From assembly GCA_008802785.1 (NCBI GenBank), contig VUYT01000021.1, positions 62,001-126,000 of the forward strand: a DNA stretch of 64,000 nt, given 5' to 3'. Below the pieces are notes generated by a model that had not been told where the DNA came from, made no database searches, and saw nothing but the letters and a program-made list of their open reading frames with translations. The first letter of the stretch is position 1. Each line of letters opens with the position of its first letter. Shown in pieces: positions 20,832 to 33,601 of the stretch. The stretch is from Symmetrospora coprosmae. Taxonomy: Eukaryota > Basidiomycota > Cystobasidiomycetes > Symmetrosporaceae. The translations under genes and the position numbers were made by a program.

Positions 20832-23581
20832 ATGGCACGGCACAAGGAGAAGAAGCAGTCGAGTGGGAGCAACGGCAGCACCAAGCGGGGTGGAGGGGGC
20901 CGCAGCGGGTCCAACGGCGCAGGCAGCGATGCCATTGCAATGAAAAAGGCGGGCAGCGTGAACCGCATCACGTCCAGCAGGGACGCTGGCTTCACAGGGC
21001 AGGATGCATTTGGGATGGGTGACGATGAGATTGCACTCGATGGTGGACGGCGTGCTGCTGGTCGTCGTCGAGGTGGGCATCTCTGACCTTGCCCGTGCTG
21101 GCGTGCTGCTGGCTGGGAGTGGCTGATTTTGATGGACCTGTCCGCCCGAAATTGATGCAGGCAACGACAACGATGACGACGACGACGACGACGACGAATT
21201 GGATGATCTCACACAGGAGGAGGTGCTCTCCCTCAGGCTGCCGTCTTCGGGGATATCGACGAGGTACCTTCATCAACAGCAGCAGGAGAACGGCGACGAC
21301 GATGAGGAGGACGGCGACGCCCACCAAGCGACAACCGCAGGCAAGGGCAGGTCCGCCATCAAGCTCAACACGCGCATCAAGAACAGGGATAGGGACCTGC
21401 AGCCGCTGACGGACGCACGGACGAGCAGGTTCGACAAGGTCAAGAATGGCAGTGACAAGAAGCGAAAGGCCACTGCATCCGATGAAGAGGAGCAGGACAG
21501 CGAGGAGGAGGGGGCAAAGCGCGACGGAGAACAGCAGGACAGTGACGACGAAAGCGCTGCGTCCTCGTCTGCAGCAGACCCAGACAAGGAGGATCTCAAG
21601 GGCAGCTGGGCCACGGCGGGAGGCTACTACCTGTCCAAAGGCGAGGTCGCCCGCGCCGAGGAGCGACAGCACCGACAGCAGGAAGGTCGCCGAGGACAGG
21701 TGGACGACGAGCAGCGCGAGCAGGAGGCGCTCGAGCTGTACGAGGCTAGGCGGATTCAGAAGGAGGGCAAGGAGAATCTGCACGAGGCCGACTACGGCCT
21801 CGACAGCGAGGGCGACGAGGAGGATGCGACACGACTCGCGGACACGGACACGGACCTGTCCGCAAGTGCACGAGCGAATGGCGCCCAGGCGCCCGCCAAA
21901 TTCGACACGCGCGAGGAAGCTATTGCGCACCTCGTGTCAACCGAGCCCGAATTGCTGGCTCTCCTAGACGATCTCTCGCGGAATGCACAGCGCCTCGCTG
22001 CCGTCAAGGCCGTCGTCAAGAACATGCAGGCGTCACTCGCTGGCGACAACCCGAGAGTCGGGTTTGGCCTGCTCTACCAGGGTGAGTTGGGGCGAGTCTG
22101 CGTTATGCTTCCTTGATGTAGCGCACAAGATCTGAGTTGAGTCCGTCTGGTCCGCCGCGTACAGAAACGCTCACTACGTACCTGACGACGCTCGTCTTCT
22201 ACCTGCACGTTCGGAGTCATCCGTCGTTCCCCACCGTCGGCGGCGACATCGCGTCAGCAGCTCTGGACCGCCTGGTCAAGCTGCGCGAGGCGCTCTCTAC
22301 ATTGGATGATCTGGGCATCGGCGCTATCCCGGAGGACGAGCAGCGCAAAGACATGTACACTGGCAGTGACGACGAAGAAGGCGACAGCTCGGAGGAGGCG
22401 GACGGCAACGACAACGAGGAGGACGCAGTCGCGCTCGAGGAGCTCGATAGGGAGACTCTGCTTGCGCAGATCGGTGACTTGGATGACGATGAACTGGAGG
22501 CCCTCATTGCCGAGCGTCAGGCCATCATGGAGCACGAGGGTCTCGGGAGTGGCGAGGCGAACGGTGTTGCGGCCAAGCAGGTCGGGAAGCGTCGCGCATT
22601 GCAGGCAGCGGAGGACGGAAGCGAATCGGACGGGGAGCAAGACGGCGCGCAGCCGGCAAAGCGCTCCCGCAAGCGCCGCCGCACCAAGCATGCCGTCTCA
22701 TCCGTAGGCACAGGCAACACGCTCGGCGACCTGCTGAACCTAGCACCTCTGCCCGCTTCCAGCCGTGCGGCGCGACCACCCGCGTCCGCGTCCGCATCCG
22801 TCGACTCGGACCTGGTCGATCCGACAGCGCTCAGCGCGGGCGATGCGGAGGACAAGGCGGGCCGCACCAAGTCGCTCCGCTTCTACACGTCCAAGATCGC
22901 GGCCGCGTCAGCGCGGCGAACGGGCGCGAACAGGGAGCGCGGCGGAGGCGACGACGATGTGCCGTACAGGAGCAAGGAGCGCGCGCGCGCCGCCGTCCTG
23001 CAGAGGCAGCAGCATGCGCAGAAGAGCCGCGAGGCTGCCGCGCTCGGGGCGGAGCTCGACGATGCCGACTTTGGGGAGGACGACCTCGTTGATGCCAGAG
23101 CAGTCAGTGGGAGCTTGGCGGCTGCCGGGTCGGACCCCGATGCAGAGGGGTACTACGACCTTGTGTCCAAAGGCAAGAAGGCAGCCAGGGCGGCAAAGAA
23201 AGAAGCGTATGACGCGGCCGTCGAGGAGGATCGGTGAGTGCGACTGCGTTGCGCGCTCATCTAGCGTAAATGCTGTGCGACCCTGACCTGTGAACGTTGC
23301 CCTCCCTTCGTCGTTACAGCGCGGCCCTCTCCACTTCGCAGCCGCTGGATCCGAACAATCCGCGCGCCGTGAACCGTATGATCATGGCAAACAAGGGGTT
23401 GACGCCTAAGCGGCCCAAGAGCGTGCGCAACCCGCGCGTAAAGAAGAGGATGCGCTACGAGAGCGCGCAAAAGAAGGTCGCGAGCATGAAGCCCGTCTAT
23501 AAGGGCGGGCTCGGCAGCGCGAGCTACGAGGGAGAGAAGTCGGGTATCTCGAGCAAGGTCGTCAAGAGCAGAGCGTTGTAG
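20832..23581 (+). CDS. SAS10: Sas10/Utp3, SSU processome component
   Basis: Exons 20832-21072, 21161-22081, 22165-23233 and 23320-23581 encode 830 aa. Sas10/Utp3 is a nucleolar factor of the small-subunit processome needed for early 18S rRNA maturation; it was also found as a silencing suppressor in yeast. Visible: an N-terminal Asp-rich patch, the conserved GSWATAGGYYLSKGE block, a Sas10/Utp3/C1D domain (about residues 330-430: LVSTEPELLALLDDLSRNAQ, TLTTYLTTLVFYLHVRS), long acidic and basic stretches, and the Sas10 C-terminal domain (AVNRMIMANKGLTPKRPKS, RVKKRMRYESAQKKVASMKP). All introns are short GT-AG. Longer than the yeast protein (610 aa) through charged linkers. Confidence 0.93.
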
Positions 23582-23755
23582 GTATGCGATTGCACCGTGC
23601 TCTCTTTGCAACGCATGCAATGCAGGTTTTCTTGCCCGCTCATGGCCGTCACGGGATTCCCAAAAACGACTACAACATCAAGAGGGCTTAAGCCTCGCTA
23701 GAACAGCACTATCGATACAGCCCTTGCGCCTTTCATACAATGCAGAACACCAGCT

Positions 23756-26700
23756 CTAGATGCCATGGTGGGGCATGAATCGTCCCGCATGAGCGCCGGC
23801 AGCCAGGCTAGCACTGCGAGCTGCCGGTGGTATAGCAGGGCCGGCAGCATGAGCGTGTCCGAGATGGTCGTCGAGCGTCGGTCGAGGCCCGTGAGCTTGA
23901 GCTGGCGCGCCTTTGCCATAGGGCACACTTGCTCCGTGCTGCTGATGCTGCGGTATCTGCTGCTGGTGCGGATGCGGCTGATGGTGTCCTAGCAGCAGCT
24001 GCTGTTGCGCCGCGGTACTGCCGGGGTATGGTCCACTCGCACCAGGCTGCAGGCTTTGATGTTGATGCTGCTGTTGCTGCGCCATCTGTGCCTTAGCTTG
24101 CGCCTGGGCCTGCTGCTGCTGCAACTGCAACTGCTGCTCCCGAACACGATAAGCGGAGAAGGGGTCCGGCCGCCCAGACTGCCCCTGCTGTGGCACGGAT
24201 GCAACCGTCCGCCCCTGTGCCGCGAGCGGGTGCTGCTGGGGATGCTGGCTCTGCTGCGACACCTGGTGACCGTTCTCGTACACATAGCTGCCAGAGCCTC
24301 CAGTAGCAGAAGCGCCAGACTTCCCCGCCCCACCGACGTAGCCATACGCCGGATCGACGGCGAAATGGGGCGGGTATGTGCCCCTGTACGGATCGCGGAG
24401 CTTGAAGAACGCAGAGCCACGGTCAGCTGCCGAGCCTACGTCGCCTTGGCGACTGGCGAAGCGCAGACTCACCCCCATCCGCTCGAGGTCGTAAAGCGCC
24501 TCGTCCTGATCGAGTCCCACCGCCCCGCGCTTGCGCTTCTTCTGAATGCTCTCTGCGACCTCGAACTCGAGCGAGTAATCGGCGCCGTAGCTCGTCGCAT
24601 GCCGCTTTGCATGGTACATGTACGGCGGCGGCGCGTGTATCCGCAAGATGGTACCAAGCTCCTCTGCAAGCGGGATGAGAAGCACCTCAGTTCTCCGCCA
24701 GGATGATGAGATGGGCATGGTAATGCGAAGAGGGACGTACCGTTCTTTGGCCGCTCGACGGCGCGTTTTTCCCGATCGAGACGCCGGCGCTTCACATTGG
24801 CCTCGTCCGTCAGGCCTTTCCGGAGCTCGAGGCGGTCGTCGATCCACTGGTACCATACCGACCGGCAGTTGGCCTCTCCCTCGCGGCGGTTACTCTTCTC
24901 CGCTTCTCCGAGCAGCCGCTTCGCCAGATCGAGCTTTGCTTTCCGGCGGTGCTCAATCATGTGCATGAGCTGTATCAGCTCGGGATGCAGGCCTGTGAGG
25001 CAGCAAGAAGGCCTTGTCAGTCAGGTATCTTCTTGCCGTGTCTGTTAACATAGACCGCAGCGGGCCGACATACCGGCCTCAATCTGCCACCGCTCGCGCG
25101 CAACCTCCTCCATCTTCTCGACGTAGAGCGCGTCTCTCAGCGTCGCAAACTCGATCTCGATCTTGGTGAGCGCCTCAATGGCATCGAGGCGCCGTTTGTT
25201 CGTGTCCGTGTCGGCTGTATCTGCACCACGAGCGGCGTTGGAGGCAGAGTCAGCGTGATAGACCATATAAAGAAATGCTCCGTCATGCACTGCAGGGGCC
25301 GTAGCCTGAACACACCTTCTTCGTGATCGCTGACGACAGGCGTCTCTGGGTGCGGGCTCCCGTCACGCTCGGCTCCGTCCTCATTGCCGGAAGCCGAGAC
25401 CTCTCCCCCGTCCATATCCTCGACCTGCAGCAAGCGTGCCGCACTGCCTTTCTTCCCTTTGCCCTTTGCCAGCTTGCCTCCCTTCCCCTTCGCAGCAGGC
25501 GGCGCGAATGCAGGCAGCGGAGAGCGCGCACGGATCTGGCTGCCCTTGGGGCCCATGAAGGACGACGAAGCGGGCACGAGGGGCGTAGCCGCCATCGAGT
25601 CGGCGTCGCCGTCGGCATCGAGCTCTGTGTCTGCCTCGAGCTCCGGATCCGCCTCGGGATCAGCGCTCTCGCCGTCCCGCTGCCCGTCCGTCTCGGTCGG
25701 AGCCGCCTCCTCCGCCTCTTCTGCGTCGCCGTGCTCGCTCCCTCCAACACCATCTCCATCTACATCTGCGTTGGCACCCGTACTCGTGGCGGCAGCGGCG
25801 GCTGCTGCGCGGATGGTAGCCTGCAGCAGGATGGGCACGTCGTCCGAGATGCCGCTCATGGCTTCTTCCATGTCGGTGCTGGCGGGCGCTGCACCGAGCT
25901 CGCTGTCTGCCTTGACTCGCCTAGACAGCATGGAGGGCGCGAGCGAGGGGCCAGTGCTGCCGCTAGTCTGCTGCTGGCCATTGGCGTTGGTGACGACGAT
26001 ACGGGCGGCTTTGGCGTCCGAGACCACCATAGTAGCGATCGCTCCTGCACCGTCGGTATTCTCGGACGCCTCATCGATGTCCATAGAGGCATTGTCTGCT
26101 GCCGGTGCTGCGGCAGCGCTCTTCCGGCTCTTTGCACGCTGCCGGTGCGCTTGCATATCCGTAGATGCCGACGCGGATGCAGCGGGCTGTGGTGACTTTC
26201 CTTCTCTGGGACTGCGAGCGTGCTCCCTGCGGGACCGTGGGGCGTTGGCTGGGCTGGCGAGGTTGGAGGAGTCAGCGGAGGAGGATGAGAGCGCTCGGCG
26301 GGCCCTGCCACTGCCGCCGCTACTTGCGAGTGCGCCCGCGCTTCTTCGCGACGCGCGCTGCAGAGTCGAGCCGCGCTGCTGCTGCCGCCCTGGAGACAGC
26401 CTCTCCTCGTAGTCCTCGTCGGCGCTGTCGTCGGGGAAGGGCGGCAGGGGCGCGCGCAGCCGCTCGGCTTCGGAGGTGATGTCTTCTTCTTCTTCCTCCT
26501 CCTCGTCGTCTCTATTTGCGCCTCTCGTGCGGTCGTTGTCCTGCGCGTCGGGGTCGTCCTCCACGCCGCCTTCTTCCGCCGAACTCGAGCGCGCGTACGG
26601 CCGCTGTGCCCGCCTCGGACCCGAGGAGGCAGCAGGGATCATGCTCTGTCCAGACGGTGCTGCGCGCACGGCCGGCCTGGCCGCTCTATGGCTCTGTGCG

Positions 26701-27887
26701 CTCCTGCTGGCGCTGGCGCTTCCGCTGCCGTCGGGCGAGGGAGCCTCGTCATCGTTCTCGTCTCCACCGTCTTGGTCGCCCTCCGCGTCGCCCCGGTGCG
26801 CCTGCAGGCGAGCGGCATCGCTGTCCCCGGCAGCATCAGCAGACGCGGCGGCGGCGTCTGTGGAACCGGGACCGCCAGGCTTGGGCGGGCGGCCCTGGCT
26901 GTCGACACCGCCCGACGCGGGGGGTGGCCCTGACCGGGGCGCAGAGCGGCCTGCCTTGCGCTTTGCAGCAGCTGCAAGCGCATTCTGCTTCCTCGGCGGG
27001 CGGCCCCGGTGCTTGTGCGTGCCGTCTTGGTGACGCATGGCTTCGCTGGACCCGAATCCGGACGCGGACGCGGATCCGGCAGACGTAGAAGTGAGTGCCG
27101 ATGCGGCGGACTTGTCGGAGACGGCTGACTTGGAGGATTGCATGGGTGCGCTACCTGGTGCGGGCGCCTGACCCTGATCTTGTGCATCATCGTCGCCGCC
27201 GTCGTCGTCGTCTGTGCCGCTAGCGGCTGCTGTGGGATGCTGAGGTTGCGCCGAGGGAGCAGCATTGGACGGTGCCTGCGCCTGCGCCTCTTGGTCGTCG
27301 TCATCATCATCGTCGCCATCGTCGTCGTCACCGTTGTCCTCCTCATCCTCATCCTCATCCTCATCCTCATCCTCATCCTCATCCTCCTCCTCCTCCTCCT
27401 CTGGATCTGCCTCGTTCTCGGATGTCAGGGCCGACAGGTCGCTCCCTTCGTCGTCGAAGCTCATCCGGCGCCGGCTGCTCCCAGGGACGGCGAGGGAGGA
27501 GGGGCCTGTCCAACATGCAGATATGTCAGGGATGCATCAGGGACTGGAGACCAGGCCAGGCCACTGCTCACCCTGTTGTTGCTGTTGCTGTTGCCGCTGC
27601 TGTCCGTCCTCCTCCTCATCCTCATCCTCATCCTCGTCCTCGCCGTCGAGCAGCATTGCACCGTCACCGTCGCCATCACTGGTCCCGCTGTCGTCGAGCA
27701 GCGTCGACTGCGGCTGTGCACCGTTGCCGTTGTTGCCATTCAGCGGCAGCGTGTCCGTGTCGGATATCGTGCCATCCTCCTCCTCGTCCTCCTCCTCCAT
27801 CCCATTGCCGCTCCTGGTGACAGCTCCCGCTGCCTCCTCCTGGCTCGACAGCGACGAGAGGACGCTCTCGTTGTCCGACACGTCCAT
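23756..27887 (-). CDS. SDS3: Sds3/Dep1-like Rpd3L histone deacetylase subunit with giant acidic N-terminus
   Basis: Exons 27572-27887, 25316-27505, 25074-25220, 24741-24992 and 23756-24663 give 1,270 aa. The recognisable part is the Sds3 domain (about residues 836-965): RLDAIEALTKIEIEFATLRD, LYVEKMEEVARERWQIEAG, HPELIQLMHMIEHRRKAKLD. In yeast, Sds3 is a structural subunit of the Rpd3L/Sin3 deacetylase complex that holds Rpd3 on Sin3. Fungal Sds3 is typically 300-600 aa; here about 830 residues of acidic, Ser/Ala-rich sequence precede the domain. A Gln/His-rich tail follows. An alternative ATG at 28040 adds 51 residues; I prefer 27887 because MDVSDNESVLSSLSS begins the acidic pattern. Dep1 rather than Sds3 remains possible. 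Convergent with SAS10. Confidence 0.78.
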
Positions 27888-28227
27888 CCTGCTCTGCTCT
27901 GCTCTGCTCTGCCTGTCCTTTCCTGCTATGCCAGTGCGGTGGTCATCGAGCTGGAGAAGAGGGGAGGAAGCAGCAGGGCGGGCCAGACCGGCGGGCTGAA
28001 TGCCGACAGCGTCTATCCCTGACGATGAGGGAACACTCATTTCATTTCATCCATCCCCATGGAAAGCTACATGTGTAAGGTATAGACGCCAATCAGACAG
28101 TACTACAGACAACATCAGCGAGGCAGGGATCATCCCAACCTCGGAAGACACGCACAGTCAGGGCGTGGCCGTGGCAGAGTCACAGTCAGAATCGAGCCAG
28201 ACTCAGGAACCGAGCACCACGGCGCCG

Positions 28228-31200
28228 TCACGACCGGAGCGAGTACCACAGCGTGTATGCAGATGTCCCCGCCCCAGCCACCTGCGCTTCAGATATCTTG
28301 CCAATCTTGCTGTCGTTCAGCTCGTTCCACGCGCCCCGGCTCTTGATGTAGGCCGTGTCTGCAAGGGGAAACAGGCCCATCGCATCGGAGTGGTGCAGCA
28401 CCGTCAGCTTCCGTTCGTTCATTCGCTTAATCATCCGCACAACACGGCTGTGGCAGGGTAGCCGCCGACCCACAGTGCCCGCTGCTCAGACTCCCGAAAT
28501 GGTTGCTGATGGCGTGCAGGTCATACACCGGCCTCGGCACCTTCTCCAGCCCGTGTCCGCCCGCTTTCGACGCGTATTGCGCCTCGACGGCCGGGTCGAG
28601 CGCTGGCGGCATGTACGGGCTCAGATCCAGCGCGTTGACGGGGAACACGACGGCCGTGTTGATCTTGTCGGTGAAGGGGCCGTGGAACGAGAAGCGCTTC
28701 AGGTGGATGAGCAGGATGGGCGGCAGCCGCGAGAGCGTGAGCGCCTTTAGAGCCCGCCGGGGCTTCTTGCACTTTGGGCAGTTCCTGCACAGCGGATTTA
28801 CTTGTTAGCCAGCTTTACACTCTGGGTCCCACCATCCAAGCACCTCCTCTAACCCACCACGCGTCATCGCCCTCGAGCGTCTCTGGCCGCACGAAATTCT
28901 CGATGCACTGCCCAATGCTGACTTTCGAGATGCCTTTCCCGCTGGGGAGCGGAAGCGAGAGGTACATGAACGTGTTGTAGGTGGTCGACGTCTGTTTGTT
29001 TGGGTACCCATCAGTTTGGCACACCCAGCGGAATGGCCCAGGCCTTCTGCTCGACAGGGCGGGGAGAGCGGGACAGACGCACCGTCCCGCAGGTAAGGCA
29101 CCGCAGCTGGCTCTTGTACTGCCCCTGGAACAGCCGCACAATGATACTATCGTCGCGCCGCAGGTAGATATTCCACTCTCTCTGCGCCGAGATCTGCGTC
29201 GGCAGCGACTCGAGCTCCGCCTCGCGCTCCGGAGTAAAGTCGACCGGCGGCGGCTTGGTCGTGACCATGTTGAGGTCCTCGTGCAGGCCATCGAGCAGGA
29301 ACACCAGGAATTCCTGGCTGTCGTGCTGATCTGACCCGCGGAATTGGGGTGCGAAGCGGCAGATGGCGTCCTGTGTGCATCACGGTCAGGTGTGCGGGTC
29401 AGCCGAGCCCAGGCAACAAGGAAGGCGCCGTCAGAGGATTGGACGCACTCGGAATGTCACAGGGGCCAAGAAGCTGTACTGCTGCGCCCACAGCGACTGC
29501 ACGAGCTGCGCCACCGCATCCGCGAGGACGCCCTTGGTGCCGAGCGGGTTAGCCTTGTTGATTGCCTTCTTGTAGCTGCCTTCCTTCAGGAAGCGGGCAA
29601 GCGGGATGGTCGCGCTGAGGCACTGGACCATCGAGTTCATGTAGCACGTATTGCCGAGGTTCTTCAAGCCCGTCAGACCGACCACACCGTTGCCGAGCGA
29701 GGTGAGCTGCTGCGGGAAGTCGCCAAACTGCTGATTGGTGAGGTACGACGCGTTCTGCAGAAGCTGCAGCGATGGACGGCCAGCGACGGCCCCGCTACCG
29801 CTGGAGTCGGGATACGACCCTGACGGGGCGCGCGCAAGCACCGGCTGCGGGATCTGAACGTGGTGCGCAGACGGCCCACTACGACTTGCGTACGCAGGAG
29901 GCGTGGGCCGAGCAGGCGAGCCGTTCTGCAGTCTATGCCGCTGCTGCAGCGACGGGTAGTCTACGGGACGAGGAGGTGGGTACGGCGGCATGCCCCCTTG
30001 CATTTCCGGCGGCTGCTGTGCCAGGCTGCCCGACGGTTGCGGCTGAGGCATGCCATAGCCCGCGCTCGACATGACCATCCCCATTGAGTGTGGTTGGTGC
30101 GGTTGCCCTGGAGACACCTGCGAAGCGTACCCGCTACCACCACTAGCGCTGCTGCCATTGAAGTACTCGCCATTGTTCTGCCGGCCATAACCTGAGCCTC
30201 TGAACGGGGTGGATGGGTACGCCTCGTACGGAGAAGCTGGCCCCGTGCGGTGCACTGCAACAGGAGGTACGGTGATCCCCGTGCTGGGATACGCTGCTTG
30301 CGGGAGCTGGACTGGAGAATATGTGGAAGTATTCTCGCCGTGCCGTGGAGGCAGTCCAGGTGCCATGGGTGCTATCAAGCCGTCTCCCGACATGACGGCT
30401 TTTCGATGATTGCGCTTTGACTCTGGCGAAGAGGACGTGCCCTGCGAAGCTTGAGAAGCGAGGGCGGATTCCGCACGCGCTCTGTTGGCCAGCATGCTGT
30501 AGGTGAAAGAACGATGTATGATCAGCTTTGAAGTGCCGGACACCGGAACCCAGCAAGCCTGAGGGACGGTCACCACTCACGCCTGGTACTCTTGCTCCTT
30601 GGCTGACAGCTGAGACGGCGGCTGAGCTGACGGAGGCGTCTGTTGGCTGTACGACGAGGCTGCAGAAGATGGAGGTGCCTGCGCGTCACGAGTGATTCCC
30701 TTCTCGCCGACCTCCTTCACCCATGCCTCCCATCCTCCGACGAGAAGCATCGGACTCCTCTTTAGCCGCTTGCCCTCGTCGGAAAAGTTGAACTCGTAGA
30801 TAGCAGAGACGAGCACGACTAGTGCTTTCGCTTCTGCAGACTCTGCGTCACCCTCGCGCGACTGCTGGTGTGTCGACGCGAGGGAGAGCGGCGCGTTGCG
30901 GAAGCCACCAGATGCACTCGATGATGATGCCGACCGCCGCGGCAATGCTTTCGTCCGGTTGTCGTAGATGACGATGAGATCGAAGCTCGCACGCTCTGCA
31001 AACCACGCGCTTTCCGCATCGGGCGAGACAACAAGCGAGGATTCGATGCTACTTGCACTCGACTGTGGCGTGAGCGTGAAAGGCTCGAGGCAGGCTGCTT
31101 TGCCCTTGATGCGCCCGCTCGCGAACTCCCGCCGCGTCCGGACGTCCAGCAGCAGGATTGACGGCGCGCTCGGCCCGCTTGGATGCGTCTGCGCATAGTC

Positions 31201-33192
31201 GAGGTAGGTCCACAGCTCGGCGGGCTGGATGCTCGTCGAACTCAGGTTCGGCAGAGACGGCGCTGATGGCGGCTTTGGCAAGGGCGGCCGGCTCGAGCGC
31301 GTTCCGCTACCACTTTGACCTGGGGGTGCAGGTGGACGTGGCTTTGCAGCTGCAGCTTGCGCTAGCTGGTATGACGTATAGCCGTTCACACCGCTGCTGA
31401 TGCCTGTGCCGGAACAGCCGCTACCTGCGAAGGAGCCGCTTCCGATCCGGCCATCGTGCGGGCCGCCCGTGCCCTCTGTCCGCACGCTCGATATTGAGCC
31501 AGGCCGGGATCGTCCAGGCGGTGCGCTGTAGCCTTTCGCTGTGGAGGTTGACTGCGGTGCAGGGTGGTATGGCCTGGGGATGGGATCGTGGGCCGACTGC
31601 TGAGAAGGGAGAATGTCGAAGCCTTCCTGGTCGACGTCTGGAAAGCGGTTCTGGAAATCGGAGTCGTCGACAGTTGATGCTGCAGATTGAGGTGCTGCTG
31701 CTGAAGGACGCTGCAGTGCCCTGAATCGGGCCTGCAAGTCGTCACCCGTGTCTAGTCGCGGCCGGCTGCTGGGCGGTTCGGCATGCCGCAGAGGCGGAGA
31801 GGCAAAATCATGCTGCGTTGACGCGGGTCCAGATGCGGGCGCTACCCCGTGCTCGACAGCCGGAGGAGCCGAATCCGGCCGTTCGTTGAGCGAAGGGTCG
31901 TCGGCTTTTGCAGGCGACAATGCACGGCCGGAAAAGCCGCTATCGCGAGGCGTGGGTGCGGCACTGGGCTGAGAGTAGACAGACGGTGAGGTGCCCAGAG
32001 AAGTCCCTGCCATGGATGAGCCAGGTAGAGGTAGAGATTGATTGTTCTCGAATGGGCTCGAGCTGCTTGAGACCGGCTGCTGCGGCAAGGATTGACGCCA
32101 CTTTGCGCCCGGACTCGTCTGATCCTGACCGCCGTGGCTCTCGGCAAGCGAAGGCAAGTTGACGTGATGTATCGCAGGCGACCGCTTCAAGTTGGATGCC
32201 GGCCTCGCGCTGGTCCCAGAGCCGGAAGGGCCATGGTCCGACGAACTCGAGGCGGACGTCCCGGTCGAGTGAGCGGACGCCGGGGACTGATTCGCCGCAA
32301 GCGACCCAGCATGCTCGCCTGCTCCTTCCATGCCCGCATTGTACAGGGCCGCCATCCGCGCCGCCATGCTGCTCGACATGCCTGGTTTGCCTCCCGGTCG
32401 GTGTGGGGAGATGGGTGACGTCGCGCTTCCTGCGCCGTTCAGCGACGGCTTGGTCGATGTGGGCGGCGGAGGCGGCCGCGACTGCTTCGGAGCACCGTTG
32501 ACAAAGGGCTGTCCTGAAGCCCCTGAAGAGGACGAGGGTGAGGGCGGCAGCGCCTCCATCGGCAAGCTCGCAATGCTCTCGACGGCGCTGCTGGAACTGC
32601 CCCCGCCGCCGCCCTGGGAAGCCCGCTGCTGTCGGGCCCCACCTCTTTGTTCCTCCTCCTCGCGCTCCAGCAGCTGCTTCTCTATCGCTCGGACTCGGTG
32701 CGTGACTGGCGTGACCTTTGCCTTGAGGTCGGCATACGTGTAGTACTCGCGGCTCTTTGTGGGTCCCGAGGTCAAGGCCTTGTAGTCTTTGTGCCCGAGG
32801 ATGGCGCTGAGGAGGCTGCGACACGAGGATGCGCAGTGCATGGTCAGTCAGTACGTCGCTCCTCTGTGCGCACCAGCGTCATCTTCCGTGACATGCTGCC
32901 CGTATGCAGGGTCGCCGTCCCGCACCCCTTTGCCCGCTCGCAGTCACGCCCGAGCACCGCCAGCCAGCCAGCACCGCAAGAACCGCAACTGCTGGCGCGC
33001 ACACGGCACTCACTTTGCCATTTTCCGATATCCGACGTAGGCCCCTTCGAGGTCGTTCTCTCTGTCGGCCTTCTCTGCCATCTCCAATGTCTTCCGCGCT
33101 GCCACGACCCAGCTTCGAAGCGGGTAGCTCGGATCCGGCTGAGCATTGCTCTTGAGCTTCAGCTCTGCCAGCGTCATGTTGGACGTGCGCAT
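28228..33192 (-). CDS. DOA4: Doa4/USP8-type ubiquitin-specific protease with rhodanese domain
   Basis: Seven exons (33014-33192, 30581-32815, 29449-30496, 29083-29370, 28858-28991, 28474-28784, 28228-28358) give 1,441 aa. Doa4-type enzymes remove ubiquitin from endosomal and proteasomal substrates. The N-terminus (1-130) is a helical MIT/USP8-dimer-like region. A disordered segment follows, then a rhodanese fold (about 590-760: SILLLDVRTRREFASGRIKG). The catalytic core starts at about 1080 with the Cys box (LKNLGNTCYMNSMVQCL). It continues with the QHDSQEFL box, a zinc-binding CxxC pair (CLTCGT and NCPKCKKP) and the His box (YDLHAISNHFGSLSSGHYTAYIK begins near 1380; the active His is in GHY). 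All catalytic boxes are intact. Intron phases agree throughout. Confidence 0.92.
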
Positions 33193-33601
33193 AGCGACGG
33201 ACGCTGCTCCTCCTGTTCCTATCCACTCCTGGTCGATTCAAGCTGCACCTATCTGAGCCGTGGCATTGTCGTCATCCGCAAGCGGCGTGCATAGGGCGAC
33301 ATGCAGGCAGGCAAGGGGCAACGACTGTCGCCACCGAGGGCCTTACGGACAGGAACGCATGTTCCAGGCAGAGTGGGAGAATTATCCGCTTCCATTAACG
33401 TGTGGCGAGGCTAATCTATTGTGGACATTGCGAAACTGCCGGCTCTAAATAAGTTGCGAATGGGTATGAGTGCAGGAGATCGGGTGGGAGATATCCCCAG
33501 GCCCGCCTCATGAGCGCTACATGGAGGGAAGAGAAGGTCGAGTAAGGGGAAGCGGGAGATCGTCTTCTCCGTCTGGCTCCATTTCTGATGGCTCACTCCC
33601 T
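33193..33601. other. Intergenic region, deubiquitinase 5' side and transporter 3' side
   Basis: Nothing further seen; presumed promoter of the deubiquitinase and 3' UTR of the transporter. Confidence 0.4.

Noticed and set aside
20992-21930. 312-codon hydrophobic open frame antisense to SAS10
   Set aside because: It is the mirror of Asp/Glu/Gln-rich SAS10 codons; Leu/Val runs arise mechanically from the complement.
25323-27999. Several 240-340 codon Ser-rich frames on + opposite the SDS3-like gene
   Set aside because: Complement of acidic repeats; no start context, splice pattern or family match.
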